Shown in pieces: positions 1 to 10,988 of a stretch of 64,000 nt of DNA; within the stretch, counting starts at the first letter, position 1, and the number at the start of each line of letters is the position of its first letter. Both the position numbers and the translations under genes were made by a program. Where the stretch lies: positions 1-64,000 of the forward strand of contig JAJDNO010000005.1 of NCBI GenBank assembly GCA_022340615.1, in the 5' to 3' direction. The notes beneath the pieces were generated by a model, which did no database searches, had not been told where the DNA came from, and saw only the letters and a program-made list of their open reading frames with translations. Source of the stretch: Gallionella sp. Lineage in GTDB: Bacteria; Pseudomonadota; Gammaproteobacteria; Burkholderiales; Gallionellaceae.

Positions 1-676
1 CGGTCGCCAGCGCGCCGCGCGCCGATGCCAGCTGTCCCTCGGACTGCTGCAGCGCCAGCCTGCTGCCGGCCAGTGCGGCTTCGGCCTTGTACACATCACC
101 GACGGTGGCCAGCCCCGAAGTCCTTCTGTCCTGTACCGCGGACAGATTGGTCCGGGCATCCTGCAGGCTCTGCCGGTTCACCTCCACCACCGCCTGCAAT
201 CCAAGTACCTGGTAATAGGCCTGCTCAACCTGCAGTATTACGTCCTGCACGGTCTGGTCCTGACTCAGCTGCGCCGACGCGAGTTCGAACTTGCCCTGTT
301 CCAGCGTGCCGCTGCGCACGCCGAAATCCCAGAGCAGATAACTGATACTGACGCTGGCCCCGTAACGCGTCTGGGTATTTGCCGGCTGGCCGGAAAAATT
401 CAGCGCGCGGTAGCGCTGTCCGGTCAGGGTCGCATCGATCAGCGGCCAGTAACCCGCGCGCGCGAGTTCCACGCCGGCTTCCGATGTGCGAATCGCGGCC
501 CAGCCCATACGGGTTTTGGGATTGCGCTGCAGCGCCAGGTCGGTCAGCTGCATCAGCGTCATCGGCCGTGAAGAAACCGGACCGTGTATATCAGCCGCAA
601 TGCTCTCCGCACCGGTGTCCGCGGACACGAGCAGCAACGCAGCAAACAGCAAGGAAGTGAGAGTGGACGTATTCAA
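1..676 (-). CDS. TolC-family outer membrane efflux protein (N-terminal part; continues past window start)
   Basis: Minus-strand reading from a TTG at 674-676: NTSTLTSLLFAALLLVSADTGAES...LMQLTDLALQRNPKTRMGWAAIRTSEAGVELARAGYWPLIDATLTGQRY...VSISYLLWDFGVRSGTLEQ...; TolC-like repeats. Partial, so absent from the ORF track. Confidence 0.8.
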   Translation of the reverse strand, partial: MNTSTLTSLLFAALLLVSADTGAESIAADIHGPVSSRPMTLMQLTDLALQRNPKTRMGWAAIRTSEAGVELARAGYWPLIDATLTGQRYRALNFSGQPANTQTRYGASVSISYLLWDFGVRSGTLEQGKFELASAQLSQDQTVQDVILQVEQAYYQVLGLQAVVEVNRQSLQDARTNLSAVQDRRTSGLATVGDVYKAEAALAGSRLALQQSEGQLASARGALAT

Positions 677-1051
677 TTCCAAAGGTCATTTAAAAGCATT
701 CAATACGAAGGATCAGGACGGATTGACCCCTGTTGGAGAAACCGCGCCATCATACGCCGGGCATGCTCTGCCGAACAAATAAAAAAGATTGCACATTGTG
801 CAATCCTGGTAATGGAGCTGGCGAGGCCGGCCTGCATCCGGCAAGGCATGAGTATTGCATGTGTAATTGCGTAAACCAGCCCAGGCGTGTGATGAAACTA
901 TCTGCAGAAAAAATTGTGCTGATCGCTTCGTATCCTTACATGCAACTCATTTCAATCCAATATGGGCGAGCACGGAACCATTCACCACTTATCCAGTCCA
1001 ATTTTCGCCCTGATCGCTGGGACGAACGATGATTATTGAAGGAGATTAATA

Positions 1052-1186
1052 ATGAGCGTCAACAATCGCAGCAAAGTCCTCTCTCAAGACTACAGGTTCC
1101 CTATTGTCTTCGGCTGGATGTTGACGGCTACTGCCGTAGCAATTGCCAGTTGGGCCAGTCTTTATTTGGAGCACAGGATGGTATAA
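1052..1186 (+). CDS. Small 44-aa predicted single-TM membrane protein (MSVNNRSKVLSQDYRFPIVFGWMLTATAVAIASWASLYLEHRMV)
   Basis: ATG preceded by GAAGGAGATTAATA (strong SD), hydrophobic core, followed directly by an intrinsic terminator. Below the ORF-track length cutoff. Confidence 0.6.
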   Translation: MSVNNRSKVLSQDYRFPIVFGWMLTATAVAIASWASLYLEHRMV

Positions 1187-1191
1187 CAATT

Positions 1192-1216
1192 AAAGCCGGT
1201 GATGAACCGGCTTTTT
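1192..1216 (+). terminator. Rho-independent terminator after the 44-aa ORF
   Basis: AAAGCCGG-TGATGAA-CCGGCTTT followed by TT; perfect 8-bp stem. Confidence 0.75.
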
Positions 1217-1420
1217 CAACTTCAAGCATGACGGCCAGCGCTCCCGAACTACGATCTAGTTTCGTCTGCTTCGGCAGAACTGCACGGTTCAGGTTGAGAT
1301 CTCTCTTCTTTTCTTTGCAGGAAGACAGAGACGATTGACTCAATCGCGGATAATATTTTTGATTGGAGTCAAGAATTGTTCGATGCCAATATATGAGCAA
1401 TCAAAAAAGGGAATATGCAA

Positions 1421-1768
1421 ATGATGCGAAATTATCGAATCAAATTCCTTGCCTCTTGTTTGCTGGTAACAGCATTAGCCTCTCCAATGTTGGCACGAGC
1501 AGAGACAATATTTATTAAATGTGAATATATCGATATATTGTCCGTCAATTTAACAAATAACACAGTTAACAATATTCCCGCAGACATAACACCAATTGCC
1601 ATCGATTGGGAAATCATAAATCAACATGGTGACTTTCACTTTCATATCGACAGAACCTTAGGGACATTGACAACATCCGGCACATCCTACAGGCCAGATG
1701 GAAATCTCCCCATTCCACAAAGTACAGTATCCTGCGCTGCTGTAGACAAGCCGACCACCAAGTTTTAG
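1421..1768 (+). CDS. Hypothetical secreted protein
   Basis: ORF with N-terminal signal peptide (MRNYRIKFLASCLLVTALASPMLARA^E), AT-rich composition, no recognised family. Start could be 1415. Confidence 0.5.
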   Translation: MMRNYRIKFLASCLLVTALASPMLARAETIFIKCEYIDILSVNLTNNTVNNIPADITPIAIDWEIINQHGDFHFHIDRTLGTLTTSGTSYRPDGNLPIPQSTVSCAAVDKPTTKF

Positions 1769-2010
1769 GCTGAATAGCTGCGGCCACAGCCTCACAACCG
1801 ATGTGCCCATCATCACTTTGAGCGTGCATTGATGACCAATCGCCGCAGGCAATTGCATAGCAGAAACAGTTTTGACCGTGGCAGAGCAACGCACTTTTCG
1901 CTGCAAATTTTGATGTGACTTTTGAAGTAGGTCTCAACACTACAGAAACTGCGGGGCCGTGGTCTGCCGCAAAAAGGAACAGGGAGTGCACATTGTGCAA
2001 CCCCTTGTCG

Positions 2011-2086
2011 TGGTGCTGGAGAGAGGAATCGAACCTCCGACCTACGCGTTACGAGTGCGTTGCTCTACCAACTGAGCTACTCCAGC
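2011..2086 (-). tRNA. tRNA-Thr (anticodon CGT)
   Basis: Reverse complement GCTGGAGTAGCTCAGTTGGTAGAGCAACGCACTCGTAACGCGTAGGTCGGAGGTTCGATTCCTCTCTCCAGCACCA folds as a cloverleaf; anticodon loop CTCGTAA; encoded CCA. Confidence 0.95.
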
Positions 2087-2189
2087 AAATTCCGGTGTGT
2101 TACCAAGTGCAGATTATAGGGGACGGCGTCCCTGCCCTCAATCATTTATCACGCCGCGCAAGCTTCACCAGCCCCGGACTGCGATCGTT

Positions 2190-3254
2190 TCAACGCCAGC
2201 GGTATGCTTCAACGTCGTAAGGCTGGGGCTTGCCTTCGATTTCATTGAGCAGCAGTTCTGCGCTGGCAAACGACATGGTCACGCCATAACGAAAATGCCC
2301 GCTGTTGGCATAAAGATTCGCGAGAACCGGATGTCGCGCTATGGTGGGAATGTTGTCGGGCGAACCCGGGCGAAAGCCGGCCCATTGCTGCACCGGTTCG
2401 CAGTCGCGCCAATCCGGAAACAGTTCACGCACCCTGCCAAGCAGGTCATCGCGCGCCTCCGCCGTAATCGATTTGTCGAAACCGACGTCTTCCAGCGTGC
2501 TGCCGACCAGCACGTGCCCGTCGCGGCGCGGGATCAGGTACAGATTTTCCCTGAGCAGGATGTTCCGGAACGGCGGCGCATCGAACTTGAGCAGCAATAT
2601 CTGTCCGCGGATCGGGCGGATGTTGATGTTGAGCGCATGTTCGCCCAACAACGCCCTGCTCCACGCACCCGCCGCAACGATATATGCATCGGCCGACAGC
2701 CTGCCTTGCGGAGTATGCAGTGCGACCACGCGTTCCCCCGCAATCTCGAATTTATGCACCTCCTGATGTTCGAGTATCGTCCCGCCCAGCATTTCGACAT
2801 GCCTGCGCAGCGCCTGCATCAGGCGCGGATTGCGCACTTGAGCGACGTCCGGCAACAGCATCCCGGCACCCTGCATAGCGGGAAGATAGTCGGCGAGGTT
2901 GACCTGTTGCAGCGCGAAGCGATGCTGTGCGCACCATTGCCCGGCAAGACCGGATTTGAAAGGCGGCAACACCAGCATGCCGCTGCGCTGGAATTCCGGA
3001 TCGATTCCGGTGGCGGCGTGCAATGCAGCTGCCTCTTCGCCGAACATTTCCATCCCGCGCAACGCGAGGCGCGTCACGGGTTCACGGTAATCCCATGGAC
3101 ATAGCGGTGAAAGGATGCCGCCGCCCGCCCATGATGCCTCACGTCCGACCTCACCGCGTTCGACCAGCGTCACGCTATATCCCGCCTTCAGCAGAATCTG
3201 AGCGCTGGCCAGACCGACCGCGCCGCCGCCGACGATCAGAAAATCCGTTTGCAT
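2190..3254 (-). CDS. thiO: Glycine oxidase ThiO (FAD-dependent oxidoreductase)
   Basis: MQTDFLIVGGGAVGLASAQILLKAGYSVTLVERGEVGREASWAGGGILSPL...; Rossmann GxGxxG. The listed ORF start is over-extended into ispH. Confidence 0.9.
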   Translation of the reverse strand: MQTDFLIVGGGAVGLASAQILLKAGYSVTLVERGEVGREASWAGGGILSPLCPWDYREPVTRLALRGMEMFGEEAAALHAATGIDPEFQRSGMLVLPPFKSGLAGQWCAQHRFALQQVNLADYLPAMQGAGMLLPDVAQVRNPRLMQALRRHVEMLGGTILEHQEVHKFEIAGERVVALHTPQGRLSADAYIVAAGAWSRALLGEHALNINIRPIRGQILLLKFDAPPFRNILLRENLYLIPRRDGHVLVGSTLEDVGFDKSITAEARDDLLGRVRELFPDWRDCEPVQQWAGFRPGSPDNIPTIARHPVLANLYANSGHFRYGVTMSFASAELLLNEIEGKPQPYDVEAYRWR

Positions 3255-3280
3255 GGGTAATGTATGCCGGGTTTGCGCGT

Positions 3281-4219
3281 TCAGGATTTCGCGGTGGCTG
3301 GATTCAGCGATTTCGGCAACGGGAATACCACGTTCTCGACGATGCCCTGCAGTTCCACGACCTTTTCCCCGCCCAATTCTTCCAGGCTCGAAATCACACC
3401 CTGCACCAGCACCTCGGGTGCTGATGCGCCGGCGCTGATGCCGACCCGCGAAATTCCGGCAAACCACTCCGGCCGCAATTCGCTGGCGTCGTTGACCAGG
3501 TAGGCGCGCACCCCGACATTCGCGGCAACTTCGCGCAGGCGGTTCGAGTTGGAACTGTTCTGCGATCCGACAATTACGACGGCATCGCACTGCCTGACCA
3601 GCATCTTGACCGCATCCTGGCGGTTCTGCGTCGCATAGCAGATGTCGTCCTTCTTCGGGCCGGTGATGAACGGGAAACGTGTCTTCAGCGCGGCGATGAT
3701 CGTGCTGGCATCGTCGACCGACAGCGTCGTTTGCGTGACATAGGCTAGGTTCTGTTCGTCGTTCACCCTGAGACCGGCAACCTGTTCGGGCGATTCGACC
3801 AGATACATGCCGCCATTGCTCTGTCCCATGGTGCCTTCCACTTCGGGATGGCCGGCATGGCCGATCATCACGATTTCCTTGCCCTGCTCGCGCATCCGCG
3901 ACACCTCGATATGCACTTTCGTAACCAGCGGGCAAGTCGCGTCGAATACCGTCAATCCGCGTGCTTCTGCTTCATGGCGCACCGCCTGTGAAACTCCGTG
4001 CGCGCTGAAGATCAGGATGCTTCCACTCGGCACATCCGCCAGATCCTCGATGAAGATCGCGCCCTTGCGGCGCAGATTGTCCACCACAAACTGGTTGTGC
4101 ACCACCTCGTGGCGCACGTAGATCGGCGCGCCGTGCAGTTCCAGAGCGCGTTCCACGATCTCGATCGCGCGATCCACGCCGGCGCAGAATCCGCGCGGGT
4201 TAGCCAGCAACAGTTCCAT
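3281..4219 (-). CDS. ispH: 4-hydroxy-3-methylbut-2-enyl diphosphate reductase
   Basis: [27 protein letters not shown]..., typical IspH/LytB. Confidence 0.97.
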   Translation of the reverse strand: MELLLANPRGFCAGVDRAIEIVERALELHGAPIYVRHEVVHNQFVVDNLRRKGAIFIEDLADVPSGSILIFSAHGVSQAVRHEAEARGLTVFDATCPLVTKVHIEVSRMREQGKEIVMIGHAGHPEVEGTMGQSNGGMYLVESPEQVAGLRVNDEQNLAYVTQTTLSVDDASTIIAALKTRFPFITGPKKDDICYATQNRQDAVKMLVRQCDAVVIVGSQNSSNSNRLREVAANVGVRAYLVNDASELRPEWFAGISRVGISAGASAPEVLVQGVISSLEELGGEKVVELQGIVENVVFPLPKSLNPATAKS

Positions 4220-4676
4220 GTTTCTTCTCCTTCAGACTATCCAGTATCAACAGGAACGCACCGCAGGTAATCGCGGAATCGGCCAGGTTGAATGCCGGAA
4301 AATAATGTTCGTTCCAGTGGAACGACAGGAAATCCACCACATAGCCATACCTGAGACGGTCGATCAGGTTGCCCAGCGCGCCCCCGAGTATCATGCTCAG
4401 CGCCGCGGCAAACAGCAGTTGTGCGCTGTGTCTGCGCAGCAGCCAGATTATCCAGGCCGACGCCGCGATCGCGATGATGCTGAACAGCCAGCGCTGCATT
4501 CCGCCCGCATCGTTCAGGAAACTGAATGCCGCTCCGGTATTATGCGCCAGCACCAGATTGAACAGGCTGAACACGGTCAGGGTTTCGCCGAATGCAAAAT
4601 GACCGATGATCCATGCCTTGCTCAACTGGTCCAGCACGATGACCAGAGCGCTCAATGCCAGCCAGCGCTTAAGCAT
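4200..4676 (-). CDS. lspA: Lipoprotein signal peptidase (SPase II)
   Basis: [23 protein letters not shown]...NTGAAFSFL...[24 protein letters not shown]...FNLADSAI; catalytic Asp motifs. Confidence 0.95.
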   Translation of the reverse strand: MLKRWLALSALVIVLDQLSKAWIIGHFAFGETLTVFSLFNLVLAHNTGAAFSFLNDAGGMQRWLFSIIAIAASAWIIWLLRRHSAQLLFAAALSMILGGALGNLIDRLRYGYVVDFLSFHWNEHYFPAFNLADSAITCGAFLLILDSLKEKKHGTVAG

Positions 4677-7536
4677 GGTTGCGCACCTCGCCGCTGCCGT
4701 ACAGGTTGCTGACGCATCGCCCGCACAGCGTTGGGTGACTTGCATCCGCTCCGACATCCTCGCGGTAATGCCAGCAACGTTCGCATTTGTCATGCCGGCT
4801 CGCGGCTACTTCGATACGCTGCCCCGCTTCGTTTGCCGCACGATGCACTGTTGCACGCGATGTGATTAACACCAGACGCAGATCGTCGCCGAGGCGCGCC
4901 AGTACATCATGATCCCGGCCCGCAGCATGGATATCAACTTCGGCTGCGAGCGCCGAACCGATCTGGCCTGCGGCACGAGCCTCTTCCAGCTGCTTGTTCA
5001 CCCTGGCACGCCATGCAGTAATGCACTGCCAGTCGGCCATATCAACCTGGTACTGCGAAGAGGACGGAAGTGCATGCCACTCGCCTACAAACACGCTTTG
5101 GTCTTCCTGTCCGCACAGCACCGCCCAGGCTTCTTCCGCGGTAAAACTCAGTATCGGCGCAATCAAGCGCACCAGGCAGCGGGTAATGTGGTAGAGCGCA
5201 TTCTGCGCAGAACGGCGCGCGCGTGAATCTGCGCCGGCAGTGTACAACCTGTCCTTGAGGATATCGAGATAGAAACCGCCCAGGTCCTCGGAACAGAATA
5301 TCTGCAACTTATGCACGATCTGGTGGAACTCATAGCGGTCGTAATCGGCAACGATCCGGTCCTGCAGGTTCTGCGTGATTGCCAGCGCATAGCGGTCGAT
5401 CTCCAGCCACTCTCCGACAGGCAACGCGTGAATTGAGTGGTCGTAGTCCGCCGTGTTCGCAATCACGAAGCGCAGCGTGTTGCGGATGCGCCGGTAGCTG
5501 TCGGTCACGCGCTTCAGGATTTCTTCGGACAGCGATATTTCGCCTGAATAATCGGTCGACGCGATCCACAGCCTCAGAATGTCCGCACCCAGGCGATTGC
5601 AGATATCCTGCGGCTCGATACCGTTGCCGCGCGACTTCGACATCTTGTAGCCCTTCTCGTCGACCGTGAAGCCGTGCGTGAGCAATTGCCGGTATGGCGC
5701 CTGCCCGTCGATCGCGCAGCCCGTCAGCAGCGAACTCTGGAACCAGCCGCGATGCTGGTCCGACCCTTCCAGATACAGGTCTGCGGGATAGGCCAGGTCT
5801 TCGCGCTTGCGCAATACCGAAAAGTGCGTCGAGCCGGAATCGAACCACACGTCGAGCGTGTGGGTAAGTTTTTTGTAGTGCTCTGCTTCCTCGCCGAGCA
5901 GATCCACCGAGTTCAGGCTGAACCAGGCTTCGATGCCGTCCTGCTCGACGCGTTGCGCGACCTGCTCAAGCAGTTCGGATGTGCGAGGATGCAGCTGACC
6001 GGTTTCACGGTTCACGAAGAAAGGCATCGGCACGCCCCAGTTGCGCTGGCGCGACACGCACCAGTCGGGGCGGTTCCTGATCATGGACTCCAGGCGGGCA
6101 CGCCCCCAGGCGGGGAAAAATTCGGTGTGTTCGACCGCTTTGTTCGCCAGGTCACGCAGCGTCACGCCATCGCTTTTCTCGTTCTCCGCGGAGTGGGAGC
6201 GCTTTTCCCGGACCAGCCGTTCGACGCCTTCAGCACCGTCATGTCCGACATTGTCCATCCCGATAAACCACTGCGGCGTGGATCGGAAGATAATCGGCGT
6301 CTTGTGCCGCCAGCAATGCGGGTAGCTGTGCTTGATCTTTTCGATGTGCAGCAGATGCCCGCTGTTCTGCAGCGCTTCTATCACCACATCGTTGGCTTTC
6401 CAGACGAACAACCCGCCGACCAGCGGCATGTTGGCGAGGAACTTGCCGTCGCCGCCGACCGGGTTGTCGGTAGGCAGATTGTATTTCTGGCCGACGGCAT
6501 AGTCATCCATGCCGTGCGCCGGTGCGGTATGCACCAGGCCGGTACCCGCTTCCAGCGTGACATGGTCGCCGCAGATGATCTCGACGCTGCGCTCGTAGAA
6601 AGGATGCTGCAGCAGCAGCCCTTCCAGCGCGCTGCCCTTGCAGGTCGCCGCCATCCCGTCGCCGCGGTCATTGCTGCCGCCGAGCTGGTAGCGCGCCAGG
6701 CATTGTGTCGCGAGATCATAGGCGAGAATCAGGTAGCCCTTCTCCGTCCTGATCAGGTCGTATTGAAGTTCCGGATGCACGCAAACCGCCTGGTTCGCGG
6801 GCAGGGTCCACGGCGTCGTGGTCCAGATCACCGCATAGACTTTCGCATCGCCAGGCAGGGAAACGCCAAACGCCTTGTCGAGCGCGCCCTTGTCCAGCAC
6901 CTCGAAACCGACGTCGATTGCGGCGGACACCTTGTCCTCGTGCTCGACTTCCGCTTCGGCCAATGCCGACTGGCAATCCAGGCACCAGTTGACCGGCTTG
7001 TAGCCCTGATACAGATAACCGCGCTCGTGGATTTTCCCCAGGGCACGAATGATTTCGGCCTCGGTTCTGAAGTCCATGGTCAGGTAGGGATGATCCCAGT
7101 CGCCCATCACGCCAAGGCGGATGAAATCCTTCTTCTGCTTTGCGACCTGTTCCATCGCATAGGCGCGGCAAAGCTCGCGGAATTGCGCGGGCGGGATCGC
7201 CTTGCCATGTTTTTTCTCGACGACCAGTTCGATCGGCAATCCGTGGCAGTCCCAGCCCGGAACATACGGCGCATCAAAACCCGCCAGCGTCCTGGATTTG
7301 ACAATGATGTCCTTCAGAATTTTGTTGACCGCATGTCCCAGGTGAATGTCGCCGTTCGCATAGGGCGGGCCGTCGTGCAGTATGAACAGGGGTTTCCCTT
7401 TCTTCGCGGCACGGATCTTCCTGTAACGCTGCTGTTCCTGCCAGCGCGCGAGCATCTGCGGCTCGCGTTTGGCTAGGTCGCCGCGCATCGGGAACGGGGT
7501 GTCGGGCAGATTCAGCGTGGCTTTGTAATCGGTCAT
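4669..7536 (-). CDS. ileS: Isoleucyl-tRNA synthetase
   Basis: 955 aa; [35 protein letters not shown]-terminal zinc-binding CERCWHYR...CGRC. Confidence 0.97.
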   Translation of the reverse strand: MTDYKATLNLPDTPFPMRGDLAKREPQMLARWQEQQRYRKIRAAKKGKPLFILHDGPPYANGDIHLGHAVNKILKDIIVKSRTLAGFDAPYVPGWDCHGLPIELVVEKKHGKAIPPAQFRELCRAYAMEQVAKQKKDFIRLGVMGDWDHPYLTMDFRTEAEIIRALGKIHERGYLYQGYKPVNWCLDCQSALAEAEVEHEDKVSAAIDVGFEVLDKGALDKAFGVSLPGDAKVYAVIWTTTPWTLPANQAVCVHPELQYDLIRTEKGYLILAYDLATQCLARYQLGGSNDRGDGMAATCKGSALEGLLLQHPFYERSVEIICGDHVTLEAGTGLVHTAPAHGMDDYAVGQKYNLPTDNPVGGDGKFLANMPLVGGLFVWKANDVVIEALQNSGHLLHIEKIKHSYPHCWRHKTPIIFRSTPQWFIGMDNVGHDGAEGVERLVREKRSHSAENEKSDGVTLRDLANKAVEHTEFFPAWGRARLESMIRNRPDWCVSRQRNWGVPMPFFVNRETGQLHPRTSELLEQVAQRVEQDGIEAWFSLNSVDLLGEEAEHYKKLTHTLDVWFDSGSTHFSVLRKREDLAYPADLYLEGSDQHRGWFQSSLLTGCAIDGQAPYRQLLTHGFTVDEKGYKMSKSRGNGIEPQDICNRLGADILRLWIASTDYSGEISLSEEILKRVTDSYRRIRNTLRFVIANTADYDHSIHALPVGEWLEIDRYALAITQNLQDRIVADYDRYEFHQIVHKLQIFCSEDLGGFYLDILKDRLYTAGADSRARRSAQNALYHITRCLVRLIAPILSFTAEEAWAVLCGQEDQSVFVGEWHALPSSSQYQVDMADWQCITAWRARVNKQLEEARAAGQIGSALAAEVDIHAAGRDHDVLARLGDDLRLVLITSRATVHRAANEAGQRIEVAASRHDKCERCWHYREDVGADASHPTLCGRCVSNLYGSGEVRNHA

Positions 7537-7545
7537 ATCGGATAA

Positions 7546-8472
7546 TCAATCATGTTGTTCGAACCATTGTTTTGCATGCTCCACATCCAGCGCGATTTGC
7601 CGCGTCAGGGTTTCAAGGTCGGGATATTTTTCTTCGTCGCGCAGTTTCTGCAAAAACTCCACGCGCAGATGCCTGCCATATATCTGCTGCGCAAACTCGA
7701 ACAGGTGCACTTCCAGCACTGGCTTGGCATCATGCTTCAGCGTCGGGCGCACACCCAGGCTGGCGACACCCTGCAATATGCCCAGGCCTTCGGCATGCAC
7801 CTGCACCACGAAGATACCCGACAACGGCGGGCGGTTGTGCTTCAGCTGGATATTCGCGGTGGGGAAACCGAGTTTTTTCCCCATCCCGTCGCCATGCACA
7901 ACCCGTCCGCTGATGCTGTAATGCCGTCCCAGGTAGGACTTCGCCTCGCCCAGTTGTCCGGCCAGCAAGGCAGAGCGCACCGCGGTGCTGGATATGCGCA
8001 CCCCGTCGCTCGACACGGTCGCCAAAGACTGCACGACGAAGCCGTGCCGGGATGCAAGCTTTTCCATCAGCGCGAAATCGCCGGAACGCCCGCTGCCAAA
8101 GCGAAAGTCGTCGCCAATCAATACGTATCCCGCATACAGTTTTTCGTGCAGCGCTTTGACGAACTCTTCCGCACCTATCTGCGCAAAGTGCGAGTCAAAT
8201 CGGCAAACATGCAACCGATCCACGCCTGCCTCGATAAACAGCTCCAGTTTTTCGCGCAGGCTGGTCAAGCGCGGCGGCGCCTGCTGCGGGGAAAAAAATT
8301 CGCGCGGATGCGGCTCGAAAATCATCACGGCCGAGTGCAGGCCGCGCTGTTTTGCCTGAGCCCCGACTTCGCTCAGCAATGCCTGATGCCCCAGATGCAC
8401 CCCATCAAAATTTCCGATGGTGAGCGCAACAGGCTGCTGGTCTGGGGAATAAAGTCCGCGAAGAATCTGCAT
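7546..8472 (-). CDS. ribF: Bifunctional riboflavin kinase / FAD synthetase
   Basis: MQILRGLYSPDQQPVALTIGNFDGVHLGHQALL...; start set at MQILRG. Confidence 0.95.
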   Translation of the reverse strand: MQILRGLYSPDQQPVALTIGNFDGVHLGHQALLSEVGAQAKQRGLHSAVMIFEPHPREFFSPQQAPPRLTSLREKLELFIEAGVDRLHVCRFDSHFAQIGAEEFVKALHEKLYAGYVLIGDDFRFGSGRSGDFALMEKLASRHGFVVQSLATVSSDGVRISSTAVRSALLAGQLGEAKSYLGRHYSISGRVVHGDGMGKKLGFPTANIQLKHNRPPLSGIFVVQVHAEGLGILQGVASLGVRPTLKHDAKPVLEVHLFEFAQQIYGRHLRVEFLQKLRDEEKYPDLETLTRQIALDVEHAKQWFEQHD

Positions 8473-8641
8473 AGCCGGCGGATTATACAGTAGGCGCCAT
8501 GATCGTAGCGGAATGCGCCACTGATTGTTGCCGCTGCGTAGTCTGCGTAATGGCACTACGGGCAACATGACGGACGAGAGCTGAACGGAAGAAGTACCGG
8601 TGGATCCACCGGATTGAAATCCGGATTCCGGGAGATCCCGG

Positions 8642-10105
8642 TCAGGCTGTCCCGCCCACCGTCAAACCGTCTATCTTCACGGTAGGCTGTCCGACTCCGA
8701 CCGGCACGCTCTGCCCTTCCTTGCCGCAGGTGCCGACGCCGGGATCGAGCGCCATATCATTGCCGATCATCGAAATGCGCGTGAGCACGTCGGGGCCGTT
8801 GCCGATCAGCGTCGCGCCTTTCACCGGCCGGGTAACCTTGCCATCTTCGATCATGTAAGCCTCCGATGTGGAGAACACGAATTTTCCGCTGGTGATGTCC
8901 ACCTGCCCGCCGCCGAAGTTTACCGCGTACAGCCCGTGCTTGACCGAAGCGATGATTTCCTCCGGATTCTTGTCGCCATTGAGCATGTAGGTGTTGGTCA
9001 TGCGCGGCATCGGCAGATGCGCAAACGACTCTCGACGCGCATTGCCGGTGACCGGCACGCCCATCAGGCGTGCGTTCAAAGAGTCCTGGAGATAGCCCCT
9101 GAGGATGCCGTTCTCGATCAGCGTGGTGCACTGGGAAGGATTGCCCTCGTCGTCCATTTGCAGCGAGCCGCGCTGTCTCGCCAGGGTCCCGTCATCCACT
9201 ACGGTCACGCCATCCGCCGCAACGCGTTCGCCGATGCGGCCGGAAAATGCCGAACTGCCTTTGCGGTTGAAGTCGCCTTCCAGGCCGTGCCCGATGGCTT
9301 CATGCAACAGGATGCCCGGCCAGCCATTGCCCAGCACCACGGTCATGTTGCCGGCCGGTGCGGCGGTTGCATCCAGGTTGGTTACTGCTTGATGCACGGC
9401 CTGCTGCGCGTAGTGCTGAAGCATCTCATCGTCGAAGTAGGCGTAGTCGAAACGCCCGCCCCCGCCGGCAGAACCCTGTTCGCGCTTGCCGTTGCTCTCC
9501 ACGATTACGGTTACCGACAGGCGCACCAGCGGCCGTATGTCGGCGTTCATCAGGCCGTCGCTGCGCGCGACCATCACCACTTCATATTCACCGGCCATAC
9601 CCGCCATCACCTGCACCACGCGCGGGTCGAGCGAACGCGCATAGCGTTCGATGCGCTCCAGCAGCGCGACTTTTTCCGCATCCCTGAGGCTCGCAATCGG
9701 ATCGTGCGGCAGATAGATTTCGCGGCGCGAGCCATGGTGCAGCATCGGTACGGATTGCGAGCCGCCCTGGCGCGCAATCTCGCGTGTTGCCTGCGCCGCG
9801 CTGTCCAGCGCACCCAGGCTGATTTCGTCGGAATAGGCGAATGCGGTCTTTTCGCCGCTCACCGCGCGCACTCCGACACCCTGGTCGATGTTGAAGCTTC
9901 CGGTCTTGACGATGCCTTCCTCCAGCGACCAGGTTTCGGCGCGGCTGTACTGGAAATACAGATCCGCGTAATCAAGCTGGTGCGCCATCATGCTCGCAAA
10001 AACCTGCTCGAGGTCGCGCGATTCGATCGAATACGGCAGCAACAGCGACTGCTGCGCGGTCGCAAACAGCGTATCTAACGGAGAATTCTGAAGCTTGGTA
10101 CCCAT
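8642..10105 (-). CDS. tldD: Metalloprotease TldD
   Basis: [14 protein letters not shown]...[28 protein letters not shown]...; [11 protein letters not shown] motif. SD AGGGAG upstream of the 10105 ATG; ORF extends to 10129. Confidence 0.93.
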   Translation of the reverse strand: MGTKLQNSPLDTLFATAQQSLLLPYSIESRDLEQVFASMMAHQLDYADLYFQYSRAETWSLEEGIVKTGSFNIDQGVGVRAVSGEKTAFAYSDEISLGALDSAAQATREIARQGGSQSVPMLHHGSRREIYLPHDPIASLRDAEKVALLERIERYARSLDPRVVQVMAGMAGEYEVVMVARSDGLMNADIRPLVRLSVTVIVESNGKREQGSAGGGGRFDYAYFDDEMLQHYAQQAVHQAVTNLDATAAPAGNMTVVLGNGWPGILLHEAIGHGLEGDFNRKGSSAFSGRIGERVAADGVTVVDDGTLARQRGSLQMDDEGNPSQCTTLIENGILRGYLQDSLNARLMGVPVTGNARRESFAHLPMPRMTNTYMLNGDKNPEEIIASVKHGLYAVNFGGGQVDITSGKFVFSTSEAYMIEDGKVTRPVKGATLIGNGPDVLTRISMIGNDMALDPGVGTCGKEGQSVPVGVGQPTVKIDGLTVGGTA

Positions 10106-10121
10106 TCCGGTGTTCTCCCTG

Positions 10122-10979
10122 TTAGTCACAATTGAATAATATCCGGTGCGTCAGCGCTGGCAGGCTTGCGCGCAGGCTGGCCTGATAGGATGGATTGACA
10201 TCCGCGACTACCACCCCCGAACCGCGCGGCAAACGATCGAGTACCCTGCCCCACGGATCAACGATCATGCTGTTGCCGTGAGTCTCTCGACCATTGACGT
10301 GATAACCGCCCTGCGCCGCTGCGATCACGTAGGCAAGATTTTCGATCGCGCGCGCGCGCACCAGTACTTCCCAATGCATCTTTCCTGTAGTCTCGGTGAA
10401 TGCGGACGGCAGCACGATGATATCCACATCGCGCATCGATCGAAACAGTTCCGGGAAGCGCAGATCATAGCAGATCGCGAGACCGATACGCCCGAACGGG
10501 CTGTCTACCACAACCACCTGATCGCCCGGCTCTATCGTTTTCGCCTCGTGGTAATTTTCATTGCCCAATTCCAGGTTGAAAAGATGAATCTTGTCGTAGC
10601 GTGCCACCTGCTCGCCGCGGTCATCGAACACCAGACAGGTATTCCTGACCTGGTCAGGTGCGCTCGCCGCCAGGGGAATCGAGCCGCCCACCAGCCATAT
10701 CTTGTGCTGGCGCGCAGTTTCACTGAGGAACGTCTGGATGTTTCCCGATCCGGATTGCTCGCGAACCTTGACCTTGTCATTTTCGGTCATACCCATGATC
10801 GCGAAAAATTCCGGCAACACCACCAGGCGCGCGCCCTGCTCGGCTGCATTGGTGATCAGACGGCGCGCTTCGCTCAGATTGCCCTCGACATTTGGGCCTG
10901 AAGCCATCTGGATCGCTGACACCTTGAAAGCGTTAACCTGCGCCGCGATGCGTTTCTGTGTGGATTCACCTGCTGACAT
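10122..10979 (-). CDS. Carbon-nitrogen hydrolase (Nit/nitrilase superfamily)
   Basis: [24 protein letters not shown]...LPEFF...YDKIHLF...[15 protein letters not shown]. Confidence 0.9.
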   Translation of the reverse strand: MSAGESTQKRIAAQVNAFKVSAIQMASGPNVEGNLSEARRLITNAAEQGARLVVLPEFFAIMGMTENDKVKVREQSGSGNIQTFLSETARQHKIWLVGGSIPLAASAPDQVRNTCLVFDDRGEQVARYDKIHLFNLELGNENYHEAKTIEPGDQVVVVDSPFGRIGLAICYDLRFPELFRSMRDVDIIVLPSAFTETTGKMHWEVLVRARAIENLAYVIAAAQGGYHVNGRETHGNSMIVDPWGRVLDRLPRGSGVVVADVNPSYQASLRASLPALTHRILFNCD

Positions 10980-10988
10980 TATTGCTTC

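Noticed and set aside
1614-2000. 128-aa minus-strand ORF in the AT-rich pocket
   Set aside because: No SD, signal peptide or recognisable domain, and it overlaps the better-supported plus-strand secreted ORF.
2097-3104. 335-aa plus-strand ORF
   Set aside because: Shadow of thiO on the opposite strand.
5674-7476. 600-aa plus-strand ORF
   Set aside because: Antisense shadow of ileS; composition follows the codon bias of the opposite strand and no domain is recognisable.
8936-10078. 380-aa plus-strand ORF
   Set aside because: Shadow of tldD.
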